A stretch of 64,000 nt of DNA, taken from Ruania zhangjianzhongii (GTDB lineage: Bacteria > Actinomycetota > Actinomycetes > Actinomycetales > Beutenbergiaceae). A program made the translations under genes and the position numbers. The notes under the pieces are model-generated. The model was not told the origin of the DNA. It searched no databases and worked only from the letters and a program-made list of their open reading frames with translations. Below, in pieces: positions 8,601 through 16,157 of this stretch (position 1 is the stretch's first letter; each line of letters opens with the position of its first letter). The stretch covers positions 248,001 to 312,000 of the forward strand of contig NZ_CP042828.1 of NCBI RefSeq assembly GCF_008000995.1, written 5' to 3'.

Positions 8601-9414
8601 TCGGAGCTGGCCGCGGCGCATCGGCGAGCTCCTCGATCGTGGTGATCCCGGCAGCGCGCAGCGCAGTGCGGTGCGAGCCGCGCATACCCCAGACCAGCTT
8701 CACGTCCCGGTTCGCGGCGACTGCCTCCTGGCAGTAGTCGCACCACAGGCAGGCCTGGTAGCGGTCGTCACCCCAGACCACCGGGCCGTCAGCTGCCCGA
8801 CCCGCGTCCAGCATCGCCTGCACGTGGGCTCGGTGCTCGCGATAGACCGCGACACTGCCGGCCATGTCCTGGGTCGCGATCGTGCCATCGCCCAGGTGCA
8901 GCACAGTCTCCGGCGCCACCTCGATCCCGGCCGCGAGCAGCTGGTCGGCGTACGCCGCGAGCTGCAGCACCGCGCCCGGCTTCACCGAGCGGGCCAGCTT
9001 GGTATCCACGACGGCGTAGCTCACCTGCCCCTGTGCGCTCACCTGCCGCACGAGGAAGTCCGAGCGACCGTGGAACCGGCCGTCGAAGAACCCGCCCTGG
9101 AACACCACATCGGCACCGGAGCGCAGCGCCCGCCGGGTACGCTCGGCGTGCGCGCGCAGCGTCGCCGCGGTGTAGTCCTCCGGAACGGCGATCTCCACCA
9201 CGCCGGTACCGAACCGCTGCCGATAGTCGGCCAGCACCTGGGCCTCGTGCTCGTCCCCGAGCCGGGCGGAGTAGTCCCGCATCGCATTCTCGACCCGGAG
9301 CCGGGGGCGGCGCCCGAGCTTCTCGTCCAGCTTGCTGAGCAGAGCGAACTCGCAGTCCCGGGCCAGGGTCAGGTCGCTGGCGCTGTAGACCAGAGTGTCG
9401 TCCTGCAAGAACAC
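5668..9414 (-). CDS. TM0106-type RecB-like nuclease fused to RNase H-like exonuclease and superfamily 1 (Dna2/UPF1-like) helicase
   Basis: The GTG start follows AAGGAG. The 1248-aa protein has three parts. Residues 1 to about 300 are a RecB-like nuclease with a zinc/iron-sulfur-type cysteine cluster (CLWCDYCQ, about residue 221) and a helix-hairpin segment (ALRAAGITTIEELADA). Residues about 320-510 are an RNase H-like (YprB-type) exonuclease, seen as DVFFDFEGDPLW and VYHYAAYETATLRRLAE. The C-terminal half is an SF1B helicase with Walker A GPPGTGKTY (about 856), Walker B LLVIDEAGQFALA (about 977), GDPQQLPQVSQG and the late motif VGTVDKFQGQQAAVVLISL. An acidic Ala/Gly linker precedes the helicase. 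It probably acts in DNA repair or processing; its biological role is not established. Confidence 0.88.
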   Translation of the reverse strand: MFLQDDTLVYSASDLTLARDCEFALLSKLDEKLGRRPRLRVENAMRDYSARLGDEHEAQVLADYRQRFGTGVVEIAVPEDYTAATLRAHAERTRRALRSGADVVFQGGFFDGRFHGRSDFLVRQVSAQGQVSYAVVDTKLARSVKPGAVLQLAAYADQLLAAGIEVAPETVLHLGDGTIATQDMAGSVAVYREHRAHVQAMLDAGRAADGPVVWGDDRYQACLWCDYCQEAVAANRDVKLVWGMRGSHRTALRAAGITTIEELADAPRPAPKVHPKMWRRLQAQAKLQLRQERAEAAGTQPQVFAEVHGLAALQAMPAPDPGDVFFDFEGDPLWVDSDRTVWGIEYLFGLLQADGEQEYVSFWAHDRAAEGQALRDFLDYLHRRREQFPDMHVYHYAAYETATLRRLAERHQVGVEEVEELIAAGVFIDLYATVKHSVRVSQRSYSIKKLEPLYMGSELRNADGVTSGGDSVLAYAQAQALRDAGDVAGFEARLAELAEYNRYDCLSTLRLRDWLITQREAALAEQGAAGPSGAGRDGAAAADQPPSAAFVAAMTGAEFQPSGDWSGQVEETPEQQERRRLAEALHRHVPEPLGPLLAAALEYHRQEDDPYWREHFDRLRSDRGVSDTRDVLEVFHTRRRTVANEYGRTRTLLDLAGRFGTGSTVEPGGQVFVVYDAPLPAGLTPPAGCDRAAIRAKVVSRDVSPTGLDRVTLSESVPPEAGELTADPVLVTPGPPPPARALVQAIELVARGELAAHGITDGDGERDAAGAGASAADGDPGASGGDPPNPTAPSAADREATGARVGAAALDIAAGIPPRLRGEQPLPPRAGTDADGTAGAVVSALTATDDSYLAVQGPPGTGKTYLGVQVIARLVQELGWRVGVVAQSHAVVEHVLHGLVDAGLPTEQIGKRARVPRTEDLAALGIVEAEEPPWVTLETYGHHGFLARHAEHGAVVGGTAWDFANRRRFDAGELDLLVIDEAGQFALANTFAVATAARRLLLLGDPQQLPQVSQGSHAAPVDESALGRLAHGHATLPSTHGYLLEQTRRLHPALCSPVSELYYDGQLHSHPVAAERHLDGLDAGLHVVTLDHTHRTVDSPEESAEAITQLESLLDRSWTNGQTRPLAPADVLVVAAYNAQVQRLRHDLAAAGLPEVRVGTVDKFQGQQAAVVLISLATSSAESTPRGLEFLLSPNRLNVAISRGQWAAILVRSRALTRYLPWEAGELRELGGFIELCRRAQPRRPRHH

Positions 9415-9516
9415 GAGCTCTCCTTGGGATGTGCTGCTCAGCCGGTTGCCGTTCGGCGCAGTACCGGGCTGCCTTCGCTGGTGAGGCTATCGGTGCCCGC
9501 CGACATCCCGGTGCCG

Positions 9517-10365
9517 CTATCGCCCGGCCGCCGACCGACTTCCTCCCGTCCCGTGCCATCGGAGGCAAGCTTCGGGGTCGGAGGGACGTCTGCCTTGCCT
9601 CCGATCCCGGAAGTTGCCTCCGATAGCGGGATCGACACCGGCCCCGGATCCGCCGGTGATGCCCGGCTCCGCCGCGTCGCATCCGGAGAGCACCTCACCG
9701 ATGGCCCCGAGCTCCTCGGCGGAGACGCCGAGCCCGTAGGCGTCCTTCACCAGCACCTGTTGCACCACGTACGCACAGTGGAAGCCAGCGTCCGGGGGAA
9801 GCCAGGAGGCGGCGTCGTCGGCCTGCTTGTCCTGGTTCACCTGACCATCGACCGGGATGAGGTTGGCCGGATCGTTCGCGAACTGCAACGCCAGGTCCGC
9901 CGGCCACTCGGCTGCCCCCTTGCGCCAGGCATCCGCCAGGGCCACCACGTGGTCGATCTGGACGGCGGCGCTGGTCTGCGGCCCGCGCCGGAACTCCACC
10001 AGGTGCCCGGTGTACGGATCGGTCAACTGGCCGGTGACCACCACGCAGTCCGCCACCGGATCGAGCCGGGTGTCTCTGAGCCAGGCGCGGAGCACGTCGT
10101 TGCGGGTGTCGCAGCCGTTTCCGTCCACATCGGCCCACGGCCGGCCGAAGAACTCGCGGTCATAGTCCGCCAGACCCCGCGGGGCAACCACCGGCAGTCT
10201 GGGCAGAGCAGCGCGGGCCCGCTCGAGGCTCGCTGCCGGCACCGGCCAGGGCGGCGCGGCCCGCACGTGCTGCCACCACTGCGGCAGCAGCAGGGCCACC
10301 GCGAGAAGCAGGGCGCCGAGCACCACAGCCGTGGTGAGTCGACGTACCGGCTGCCGCTCGCGCAT
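9517..10365 (-). CDS. Membrane-anchored or secreted HNH nuclease (DUF1524/GmrSD-like)
   Basis: The 282-aa protein starts with an arginine-rich segment and one hydrophobic helix (TTAVVLGALLLAVALLLPQW), suggesting export or a membrane anchor. The nuclease core contains DVDGNGCDTRNDVLRAWL, then VQIDHVVALADAWRKGA (the catalytic DH), then LQFANDPANLIPVDGQVNQDK with the conserved Asn. This is the classic actinobacterial extracellular DUF1524 layout. The domain ends near residue 235; the remaining 45 residues are read through palindromic repeat copy B and are probably not functional. The gene is leftward, behind the helicase, without overlap. Likely roles are nutrient scavenging or competition; no immunity gene is evident. 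Confidence 0.85.
   Translation of the reverse strand: MRERQPVRRLTTAVVLGALLLAVALLLPQWWQHVRAAPPWPVPAASLERARAALPRLPVVAPRGLADYDREFFGRPWADVDGNGCDTRNDVLRAWLRDTRLDPVADCVVVTGQLTDPYTGHLVEFRRGPQTSAAVQIDHVVALADAWRKGAAEWPADLALQFANDPANLIPVDGQVNQDKQADDAASWLPPDAGFHCAYVVQQVLVKDAYGLGVSAEELGAIGEVLSGCDAAEPGITGGSGAGVDPAIGGNFRDRRQGRRPSDPEACLRWHGTGGSRSAAGR
9558..9639. repeat. Dispersed intergenic palindromic repeat, copy B (82 bp)
   Basis: This copy aligns with copy A (5431-5513) with about a dozen substitutions and one length difference. Its outer arms are ATCGGAGGCAA and TTGCCTCCGAT. It lies at the 3' end of the HNH nuclease reading frame and supplies that protein's C-terminal tail codons. Confidence 0.8.
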
Positions 10366-10864
10366 GATGTGATCGTCCCCACTAGCAGGCGATCACGGGA
10401 GCCGAGACCGGGCGGGTTGTGGAAAACCTGGCGAGAGCGGCCCCACAGGCCGCCGGACCGGTGGTGATCGACGGGTGATCTTTCCATCCGCCAGCGGGTG
10501 ATGCGGGGGTGAGTCGCCCTCAACCAGGGCCCGCCACGAGGGGATCCCCCTACTTGCAGTACCGGGTACAAGCGTTGCCATCGCAACGATTCTGAAACGG
10601 CAGCCATCAGGTATCGGAGCGCCGCCCGGATCGACGGAGGGCCAGAACGGCTGTGATCCGCCGCACGTTCAGGGGGCAGACGAAACCGGGGAACGTATGT
10701 CACGGTAGACCCTGCGGCGAGATTTCCTTGGGCTGGCGACTCCCCCGCGCCAGATTTTCTGCCTTGGTTCACGTCGCTTGCGGCGCCGTCGATCACTCGG
10801 CGGCGCCGCTCCTTATTCCGGCCAGGGTTTCCTTATCGAGGGGACCGGCTGGAAGACTGGCGGT
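10366..10864. other. Divergent 0.5-kb gap between HNH nuclease and VIT1 genes, no convincing gene
   Basis: The open frames across this stretch have no coding character. The right half (about 10561-10780) is less GC-rich than its surroundings, as expected for promoters. A stem-loop CGGCGCCG/CGGCGCCG (10781-10788 and 10801-10808) and a direct repeat of CCTTAT lie just before the transporter gene. No recognisable iron-regulator (DtxR/IdeR) box is seen. Confidence 0.4.
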
Positions 10865-11947
10865 ATGCCTAGTGATGCCTCGGTGGACCAGCCTCGTCCG
10901 GCCGAGATCCGTCGGTGGCGGCGCTACCTGGCGGAGGAGCGTGCGGAAGCGGCGGTCTACACCCAGCTGGCGACGCGCCGCGATGGCGAGGAGCGGGCTA
11001 TTCTGCTCGAGCTCGCCCGAGCCGAGGGTCGGCACGCAGCACACTGGGAGGCTCTGCTCGGCGAGCATGCCGGCCGGCCACGCCCGCCCGCCCTGCGCTC
11101 CCGGCTGCTGATCGCCCTCGCCCGCCGGTTCGGCTCGGTGTTCGTCCTCGCCCTGGCACAACGTGCCGAGTCACGCTCGGACTACGCCGAAGACGACCAC
11201 GCCACAGCAGCCATGGCAGCCGACGAGCAGATCCACGAGGAGGTGGTCCGCTCGCTCGCGGTCCGGGGCCGGGCCCGCATCTCCGGTACCTTCCGGGCGG
11301 CCGTGTTCGGGATGAACGACGGTCTGGTCTCCAACCTCGCCCTGGTGATGGGGATCGGGGCATCCGGGGTGAGCACCGGAACCGTGCTGCTCACCGGGCT
11401 GGCGGGTCTGCTCGCCGGCGCACTGTCGATGGGGGCGGGCGAGTTTGTCTCGGTCCGGTCCCAGCGGGAGCTGCTCGAGGCGTCCACCCCGAGCGTCACG
11501 GCGCACCAGGCGGTCGGGGACCTGGACGTGAACGCCAATGAGCTCGCGCTGGTCTACCGCGCCCGCGGGATGTCCGCCGAGGAGGCGCAGGCTCGGGCCG
11601 AGGAGCGGCTGGCGACGCACAATCCGACCATCGCGCCCCAGCATGCGGCGGCGCACTCCTTGGAGGAGATCGGCTCGCCGTGGCAGGCGGCCCTGTCCAG
11701 CTTCGGCTTCTTCTCCTCGGGAGCGATCATTCCCGTGCTGCCCTACCTGCTCGGCCTGACTGGATGGGCCGCGGTGGGTCTCGCCTCCGGTCTGGTGGGC
11801 GTGGCACTGATGGTCACCGGTGCGATCGTCGGCATTCTCTCCGGGGCCGCCCCGCTTCCTCGCGCGCTGCGACAGCTCGCGATCGGCTGGGGTGCCGCCG
11901 CAGCCACCTACCTGCTCGGTCTGGCGTTCGGCGCCACCCTGGCGTGA
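10865..11947 (+). CDS. Ferritin-like/VIT1-CCC1 family iron (manganese) transporter, MbfA type
   Basis: The ATG at 10865 gives 360 aa; a GGAAG lies nine bases upstream. Residues 1-130 form a rubrerythrin-like four-helix region with carboxylate and histidine positions (EERAEAAVYTQLATRR, ARAEGRHAAHWEALL, AADEQIHEEVV). The rest is a VIT1/CCC1 membrane domain with FGMNDGLVSNLALVMGIGASG, LLAGALSMGAGEFVSVRSQRE and two C-terminal hairpins. In the known MbfA proteins the ferritin domain senses or binds iron and the VIT1 domain exports it, giving protection from iron and peroxide. That role is inferred here from architecture. Confidence 0.87.
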   Translation: MPSDASVDQPRPAEIRRWRRYLAEERAEAAVYTQLATRRDGEERAILLELARAEGRHAAHWEALLGEHAGRPRPPALRSRLLIALARRFGSVFVLALAQRAESRSDYAEDDHATAAMAADEQIHEEVVRSLAVRGRARISGTFRAAVFGMNDGLVSNLALVMGIGASGVSTGTVLLTGLAGLLAGALSMGAGEFVSVRSQRELLEASTPSVTAHQAVGDLDVNANELALVYRARGMSAEEAQARAEERLATHNPTIAPQHAAAHSLEEIGSPWQAALSSFGFFSSGAIIPVLPYLLGLTGWAAVGLASGLVGVALMVTGAIVGILSGAAPLPRALRQLAIGWGAAAATYLLGLAFGATLA

Positions 11948-12071
11948 GGCGCCACGCGGATGATGGACCGCCACCCCGGGGTGGGTCGCCGGTCGGCCGC
12001 TGCTGGCACACCGACCTGGCTGCGCCCGGCTCCGGTGCGTCATGGGCGGCGCGGGATGCGACCCTAGAGAC

Positions 12072-12635
12072 ATGACGGATCAGCGGACCGACGAACGCCG
12101 GGTTGGGGTCAACGAGGGCTCCAAGGCCTGGGCCGAGGAAGCGGTGGAGGTCCTCACCGAGGTAGCGGGCCACTATCTCGGCATCATCACCTATGCCGAG
12201 CTGGCCGAGGAGGTTCAGGCGCGGACCCGGCTGCGTACCCGCGCCCCGTTCCGGAACTGGATCGGCGGCGTGCTCGCCACAGTGGTCTCCCGATGTCATG
12301 CGCTGGGGCTGCCGCCGCTGACCTCGCTGGTCGTGCACGGTCGCGGGAAGGACGGTGGCACGGAGGAAGGCACCGTGCACGCGCGGTTCACCTGTTACCG
12401 CCGCTTCGCCGACGACATCCCGGCCGAGGTTCTCGCCGCCGCGGCCGCTGCCGACCGGGCCAAAGCAGAGGAGGCGGCCGCGTCCACCCGGGCGAGCCGC
12501 GCCAAGTCGCGCGCGTCCGCACGCACCCGCGCCCCCCGGGAGCGCCGGCAGAAGGCTACCGAGGAGGCGCCGAAGATCTGCCCGTCCTGCTTCGTGCAGC
12601 TCCCGGGATCCGGGATCTGCGACGACTGCGGCTGA
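12072..12635 (+). CDS. Hypothetical protein with C-terminal zinc ribbon
   Basis: The ATG at 12072 gives 187 aa. Residues 10-110 are a mixed alpha/beta segment (NEGSKAWAEEAVEVLTEVAGHYLGIITYAELAEEVQ, given as its opening helices) of the sort seen in actinobacterial proteins of unknown function. The middle is a long Ala/Lys/Arg helix (residues 125-165) that may bind nucleic acid. The end holds two CxxC pairs, CPSC and CDDC, consistent with a zinc ribbon. It stands alone between the VIT1 gene and the convergent App1 gene. I do not recognise a function. Confidence 0.65.
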   Translation: MTDQRTDERRVGVNEGSKAWAEEAVEVLTEVAGHYLGIITYAELAEEVQARTRLRTRAPFRNWIGGVLATVVSRCHALGLPPLTSLVVHGRGKDGGTEEGTVHARFTCYRRFADDIPAEVLAAAAAADRAKAEEAAASTRASRAKSRASARTRAPRERRQKATEEAPKICPSCFVQLPGSGICDDCG

Positions 12636-12751
12636 GTACGACCGACCGTCCTGGCACGCGGAGGCTCCTTTTTCGAGGTGGAGGCCGGGGACGCCGACCT
12701 CCAGACCCGGATGTGGCCTCGGGCCGCTGGGGGCGGCACCCACCGGGCTGG

Positions 12752-13798
12752 TCAGGCAGACCCGAGCGCGCGGCGCACCTGCGGTGCCAGATCGAACCCG
12801 TCCGCGCCGGACATCTCGGGTGCTGGCGTGAACTGCCGCTCCTCACCGGGTTGCACGGTGGGCACCGGTGTCCCGTGCGCGAGTACCTGCTCCCCGGGGG
12901 TCAGCTCGCGGATCGCGATCGCTGCCACCCGGTTCGGGTATTCCCGCGCGAACTCGCGATACAGTTGCGGGTCGTGCTGACCGTCGTCGCCCACCAACAC
13001 CCAGCGGATGTGCGGGAACTCGGCGGCCAGCCGGCGCAGCGCCACCCGCTTGTGCTCCTGCCCGGAGCGGAACCAGCCGGTATTGGTGGGCCCCCAGTCG
13101 GTGAGCAGCATCGGCCCGGCGGGGAACCCGTGGCTGCGCAGGAACTGCACCAGTGTGGGCATCACGTTCCAGGCCCCGGTGGATAGGTAGAACAACGGCG
13201 CACCGGGGTGATCGGTGAGGATCCGGCTGTACATGCTGGCCATCCCGGGCACCACATGCCGGGCGGTGCCGTGCCGCACGAAGGTGTTCCACAGCGCCAC
13301 CAGCGGCCGCGGCACCAGGGTGACCAGCGTGGTGTCGTCGATATCGGAGACGATGCCCAGCTGAGCATCGGTGGACACGATCCGCACGCGTGCGGAGATG
13401 GTCGCGGCGGCCTTGGCCGAGATCTGTACGTCGTGCCAGCCGGGATCCAGGCCGTGATCGCCCACCGTCAGATCGATGTAGCCGCTGCGGTCGGTGACCG
13501 TCCGGTGCGAGGCGCCGCCGACCTGCACGCTCACCGGCAGATAGGAGACCGGCGCGGTCACGTAGGAGCGCCAGCCTCGGCGCGCGATCAGGTCCTCCTG
13601 CAGCGAGGCCTTCCCGCCGGCGTCCTGCGAGCGCTGCTGGCGGCTGAGCACCACGCGGCCGAGCACGCGCACGGAGTCGGAGTTGCCGTAGCCGATGTAG
13701 CTGATGATCCGCGGCCGCCAGCCGCGCTTGCGCAAGAACGGGATGAGCCGGCGGTGGAAGCCGTCCTCGACCCGGGCGGCCACGTGCGTCGCTGACAT
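12752..13798 (-). CDS. App1-family phosphatidate phosphatase-like protein (DUF2183)
   Basis: The 348-aa protein carries the App1 catalytic domain in its C-terminal half. The DxDxT phosphatase motif is GIVSDIDDTTLVT near residue 153. Later blocks of this family are FYLSTGAWNVMPTLVQFLRSHGFPAG in two parts, LLTDWGP, KRVALRRLAAEFPHIRWVLVGDDGQHDPQLY and VAAIAIREL. The N-terminal half is a beta-rich region like those preceding bacterial App1 domains. Yeast App1 acts on phosphatidate at actin patches; the bacterial substrate is unknown. There is no signal peptide, so it is probably cytosolic. It is a single leftward gene. Confidence 0.88.
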   Translation of the reverse strand: MSATHVAARVEDGFHRRLIPFLRKRGWRPRIISYIGYGNSDSVRVLGRVVLSRQQRSQDAGGKASLQEDLIARRGWRSYVTAPVSYLPVSVQVGGASHRTVTDRSGYIDLTVGDHGLDPGWHDVQISAKAAATISARVRIVSTDAQLGIVSDIDDTTLVTLVPRPLVALWNTFVRHGTARHVVPGMASMYSRILTDHPGAPLFYLSTGAWNVMPTLVQFLRSHGFPAGPMLLTDWGPTNTGWFRSGQEHKRVALRRLAAEFPHIRWVLVGDDGQHDPQLYREFAREYPNRVAAIAIRELTPGEQVLAHGTPVPTVQPGEERQFTPAPEMSGADGFDLAPQVRRALGSA

Positions 13799-13885
13799 AC
13801 CTACAGGCTAGGCGAGTCGACCGGCCTCGTGCACTGCGCAGCGACCTGAGGTCCGGGTGGAGGTGGCAAAAAGTGCCCAGACATG

Positions 13886-13922
13886 GGTTGAGGCCGGAGC
13901 AGGGGGTACACCGGCCTCAACC
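13886..13922. terminator. 12-bp perfect stem-loop between the two-component genes and App1
   Basis: Arms GGTTGAGGCCGG (13886-13897) and CCGGCCTCAACC (13911-13922) flank a 13-nt loop. The element lies in the 258-bp gap after the leftward two-component gene and before the leftward App1 gene. It could terminate the former or act on the promoter of the latter. Confidence 0.4.
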
Positions 13923-14056
13923 AACTGCGCGCCCTTGCGCAGAAGTGACCCCATCGTGGCCCAGATCACGTGGCAGGTCAGCCCCCGAACCCTCATTTTC
14001 GGGCAACGATTAGGTCACGATTTGTTCATCGAGCGAACTTCTGCGGAATTCTGCGG

Positions 14057-14737
14057 CTACTGGATGCCCGCCTCCCGGGCGAGGATCGCGGCTTGCACTC
14101 GGGAGCTGCAGTCCAGCTTGGCCAGCACCCGGGAGACGTGCGTCTTGGTGGTGGCCTCGGTGATCACCAGCGTCGCGGCGATCTCCTGGTTCGAACAGCC
14201 GCGCGCGATCAGGACGAGCACATCGTGCTCGCGGTCGGTCAGACTCGCCAACGGTCCACCCGCCTCGTGTGCGGAGGCGCCGTTCGGACTGGTCGTGCTT
14301 TCGACGGCGCCCGGCCGGGAGGAGGCGAAGGCGGCCAGCAGCCGCCGGGTCACCTCGGGGGCCACGACGCCGTCACCGGTGGCCACCCGGTGCACGGCGG
14401 CGATCAGCTCGGCAGCGCCGGTGGACTTCAGCAGGAATCCGGCCGCCCCGGCGCGCAGTGCAGCGAACACGTACTCGTCCAGGTCGAAGGTGGTCAGCAC
14501 GAGCACCTGGGCCAGCTCCTCGGCGACGATCTCAGTGGTCGCCTCCACCCCGTTCAGCCGGGGCATCTGGATGTCCATCAGCACCACATCGGGGCGCAGG
14601 GCGCGTGCGTTGGTCACGGCGGCCTGCCCGTCGCCGGCCTCGCCCACCACCTCGACATCCGGATCGGACTCGAGGATCAGCCGCAGCCCGGCCCGCACCG
14701 CAGCGTGGTCCTCGGCCAGCAATACTCGTACGCTCAT
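14057..14737 (-). CDS. NarL-family response regulator, independent start inside the fused frame
   Basis: An ATG at 14737 gives a complete 226-aa regulator beginning MSVRVLLAEDHAAVRAGLRL. It is preceded by an AGGAAGG ribosome site eight bases upstream, which a purely fused gene would not need. The receiver domain (residues 1-120) and the C-terminal LuxR-type helix-turn-helix are intact. I infer that this is the ancestral regulator gene, translationally coupled to the kinase. Whether the free regulator, the fusion or both are made depends on the length of the homopolymer at 14772-14781. Confidence 0.75.
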   Translation of the reverse strand: MSVRVLLAEDHAAVRAGLRLILESDPDVEVVGEAGDGQAAVTNARALRPDVVLMDIQMPRLNGVEATTEIVAEELAQVLVLTTFDLDEYVFAALRAGAAGFLLKSTGAAELIAAVHRVATGDGVVAPEVTRRLLAAFASSRPGAVESTTSPNGASAHEAGGPLASLTDREHDVLVLIARGCSNQEIAATLVITEATTKTHVSRVLAKLDCSSRVQAAILAREAGIQ

Positions 14738-15979
14738 CGACTCAGCCTTCCTGCTTGCTTGTGCGGGGAGAGGGGGGGGGGCCGGTAGCCGTGCCCGCAC
14801 CAGCCAGCGCCCGTCGTGCGGGCCGGCCTCCAGGTCACCACCAGCGGCCCGAGCGCGCTCACCCATGATGACGAGACCCAACCCCGAACCCGGGTGCGAG
14901 GGCCGATCCAGCCGAGCTCCGCCGTCGGCGTCCGGTACCGCCAGCGCGACGGCGTTACGCACCTCGATCTGGACGTGCTGTTCGGCAGTGGTCACTGTGA
15001 CAGCCACGGGCGGGCCGCCGTGCTTGGTGGCATTGGTGAGGGACTCCTGCAGGATCCGGTAGGCGGCCTGGTCCACTTCGGTGCTCAGCTCGGGCAGGTC
15101 GGGGCAGTCGATCGTGCCGCCGTGATCGCCGACCAGGCGTTCGCGTGCCTCGGCGTCGCTGAACCGGGAAGGCGCACGCTCTGGGGTGGTGCCGCGGAGC
15201 AGCTCGATCATCGTGCGCATCTCGGTGAGAGCGTCCAGGCTGAAGGCGCGGATGTTGCTGAGTGTCTCGGTGTCAGCCGGTGCGGGCCGCCGGACCAGTG
15301 CCGCCTCGGTCCGCAGCGCGATCGCGGAGAGATGCCCGGCGATCGCGTCGTGCAGGTCGCGGGCCATCTGCTCACGCTCATCCCGCAGCACCTCCTCCTG
15401 CCGCATCTCGGCGAGCCGCAGCTGGTCCTGTGCGCGCATCTCCGCGAGCTCGGTGAGCTCGCGCTGCTGACGGACCGAGCGGCCCCACCAGAGCGGTGTG
15501 CCGAGCACCGCGAACGACTGCAGGCCGAGGAAGACCGCCCCGCGAGGTCCGCCGAGCGCTGCCCAACCCAGGGCGGTCAAGATCGTGATCGCGATCGCGA
15601 TGGCACCGATCAGACGGCGTAGCGCGGTCGCCGAACCCACCAGGGCGACGGTGAAGATCAGGTCGACCAGCACCAGCATCACGCCGATGCTGCCGCCGAT
15701 CGCCACATCCGCGGCGAAGAGGACGGCGCCACCGATCAGGGTGGCGACTGGCGCATCGATCTTGACCACCATCAGTACGCAGCCGATCACCAACAGCCCC
15801 ACGTGCCACCACACGGGGGGTTCGATCCAGGCCGAGTCGCTGGTGATCATCGTGCCGAAGCCGAGGAGCAGCACCAGGAGGCCGACGATGAGCACCGCGA
15901 GTGCGTCGGCCACCGCCCGCCGGCGCGGGGTGGCGCGCAGGCGTTGCCAGAGGTCGGCCAGGTGGATCATGGGCCCCAT
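14057..15979 (-). CDS. NarL/DesK-type two-component system read as one histidine kinase-response regulator fusion (640 aa)
   Basis: As sequenced, kinase and regulator are a single open frame. Residues 1-150 hold about five membrane helices. The HisKA_3 box is REQMARDLHDAIAGHLSAIA with the phospho-His in DLHD. The ATP-binding boxes are LTNATKHGG and GSGLGLVIMGERARAAGG. After a Pro/Ala linker (PAPPPLPAQ) the regulator begins at residue 415, with phospho-acceptor DVVLMDIQMP and a LuxR-type HTH (LTDREHDVLVLIARGCSNQEIAAT). The join depends on a run of ten C on the coding strand. With nine C the kinase would stop in a TGA forming an ATGA overlap with the regulator start. The stimulus is unknown. 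Confidence 0.8.
   Translation of the reverse strand: MGPMIHLADLWQRLRATPRRRAVADALAVLIVGLLVLLLGFGTMITSDSAWIEPPVWWHVGLLVIGCVLMVVKIDAPVATLIGGAVLFAADVAIGGSIGVMLVLVDLIFTVALVGSATALRRLIGAIAIAITILTALGWAALGGPRGAVFLGLQSFAVLGTPLWWGRSVRQQRELTELAEMRAQDQLRLAEMRQEEVLRDEREQMARDLHDAIAGHLSAIALRTEAALVRRPAPADTETLSNIRAFSLDALTEMRTMIELLRGTTPERAPSRFSDAEARERLVGDHGGTIDCPDLPELSTEVDQAAYRILQESLTNATKHGGPPVAVTVTTAEQHVQIEVRNAVALAVPDADGGARLDRPSHPGSGLGLVIMGERARAAGGDLEAGPHDGRWLVRARLPAPPPLPAQASRKAESMSVRVLLAEDHAAVRAGLRLILESDPDVEVVGEAGDGQAAVTNARALRPDVVLMDIQMPRLNGVEATTEIVAEELAQVLVLTTFDLDEYVFAALRAGAAGFLLKSTGAAELIAAVHRVATGDGVVAPEVTRRLLAAFASSRPGAVESTTSPNGASAHEAGGPLASLTDREHDVLVLIARGCSNQEIAATLVITEATTKTHVSRVLAKLDCSSRVQAAILAREAGIQ
14772..14781. 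other. Ten-base G homopolymer at the kinase-regulator junction
   Basis: Ten consecutive G on the plus strand (C on the coding strand) lie 35 bases before the regulator start. Its length sets whether the kinase frame terminates in an ATGA overlap (nine) or runs into the regulator (ten). It is the longest G/C homopolymer I noticed in the window. Confidence 0.9.
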
Positions 15980-16077
15980 TCTCGCCGGTCCCGGGGATCG
16001 GTGGAATGCGACGAAAGGCGGATGGGTGCGGGCGCGTGCCCGCCGACCGCACCACCTGCCGGCCCTCCGGGCTCACC

Positions 16078-16145
16078 CATCGGAGGCCATCGCGGCGGTC
16101 TGAGGCACGCGCGGGCAACTCAGACCGCCGGAGTTACCTCCGATG
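16078..16145. repeat. Relative of the dispersed palindromic repeat, copy C (68 bp)
   Basis: Outer arms CATCGGAGG (16078-16086) and CCTCCGATG (16137-16145) match the outer arms of copies A and B. The centre differs and forms its own perfect stem, GGCGGTCTGAG with CTCAGACCGCC. It lies between two leftward genes, 12 bases past the stop of the flavoenzyme fusion. Confidence 0.65.
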
Positions 16146-16157
16146 CCAGCGTGAGCT

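Noticed and set aside
5668-10365. A two-gene anti-phage defence island (helicase-nuclease plus HNH nuclease)
   Set aside because: The HNH protein has an export signal, the helicase family is widespread as a housekeeping-like single gene, and no methylase, toxin or mobility gene is nearby.
10023-10796. 257-codon minus-strand frame overlapping the HNH gene and its upstream gap
   Set aside because: It overlaps the HNH nuclease in another frame and is non-coding in the gap; the HNH frame has the conserved residues.
10366-10864. DtxR/IdeR iron box upstream of the VIT1-type transporter
   Set aside because: I looked for a TTAGGTTAG-type palindrome and found no acceptable match.
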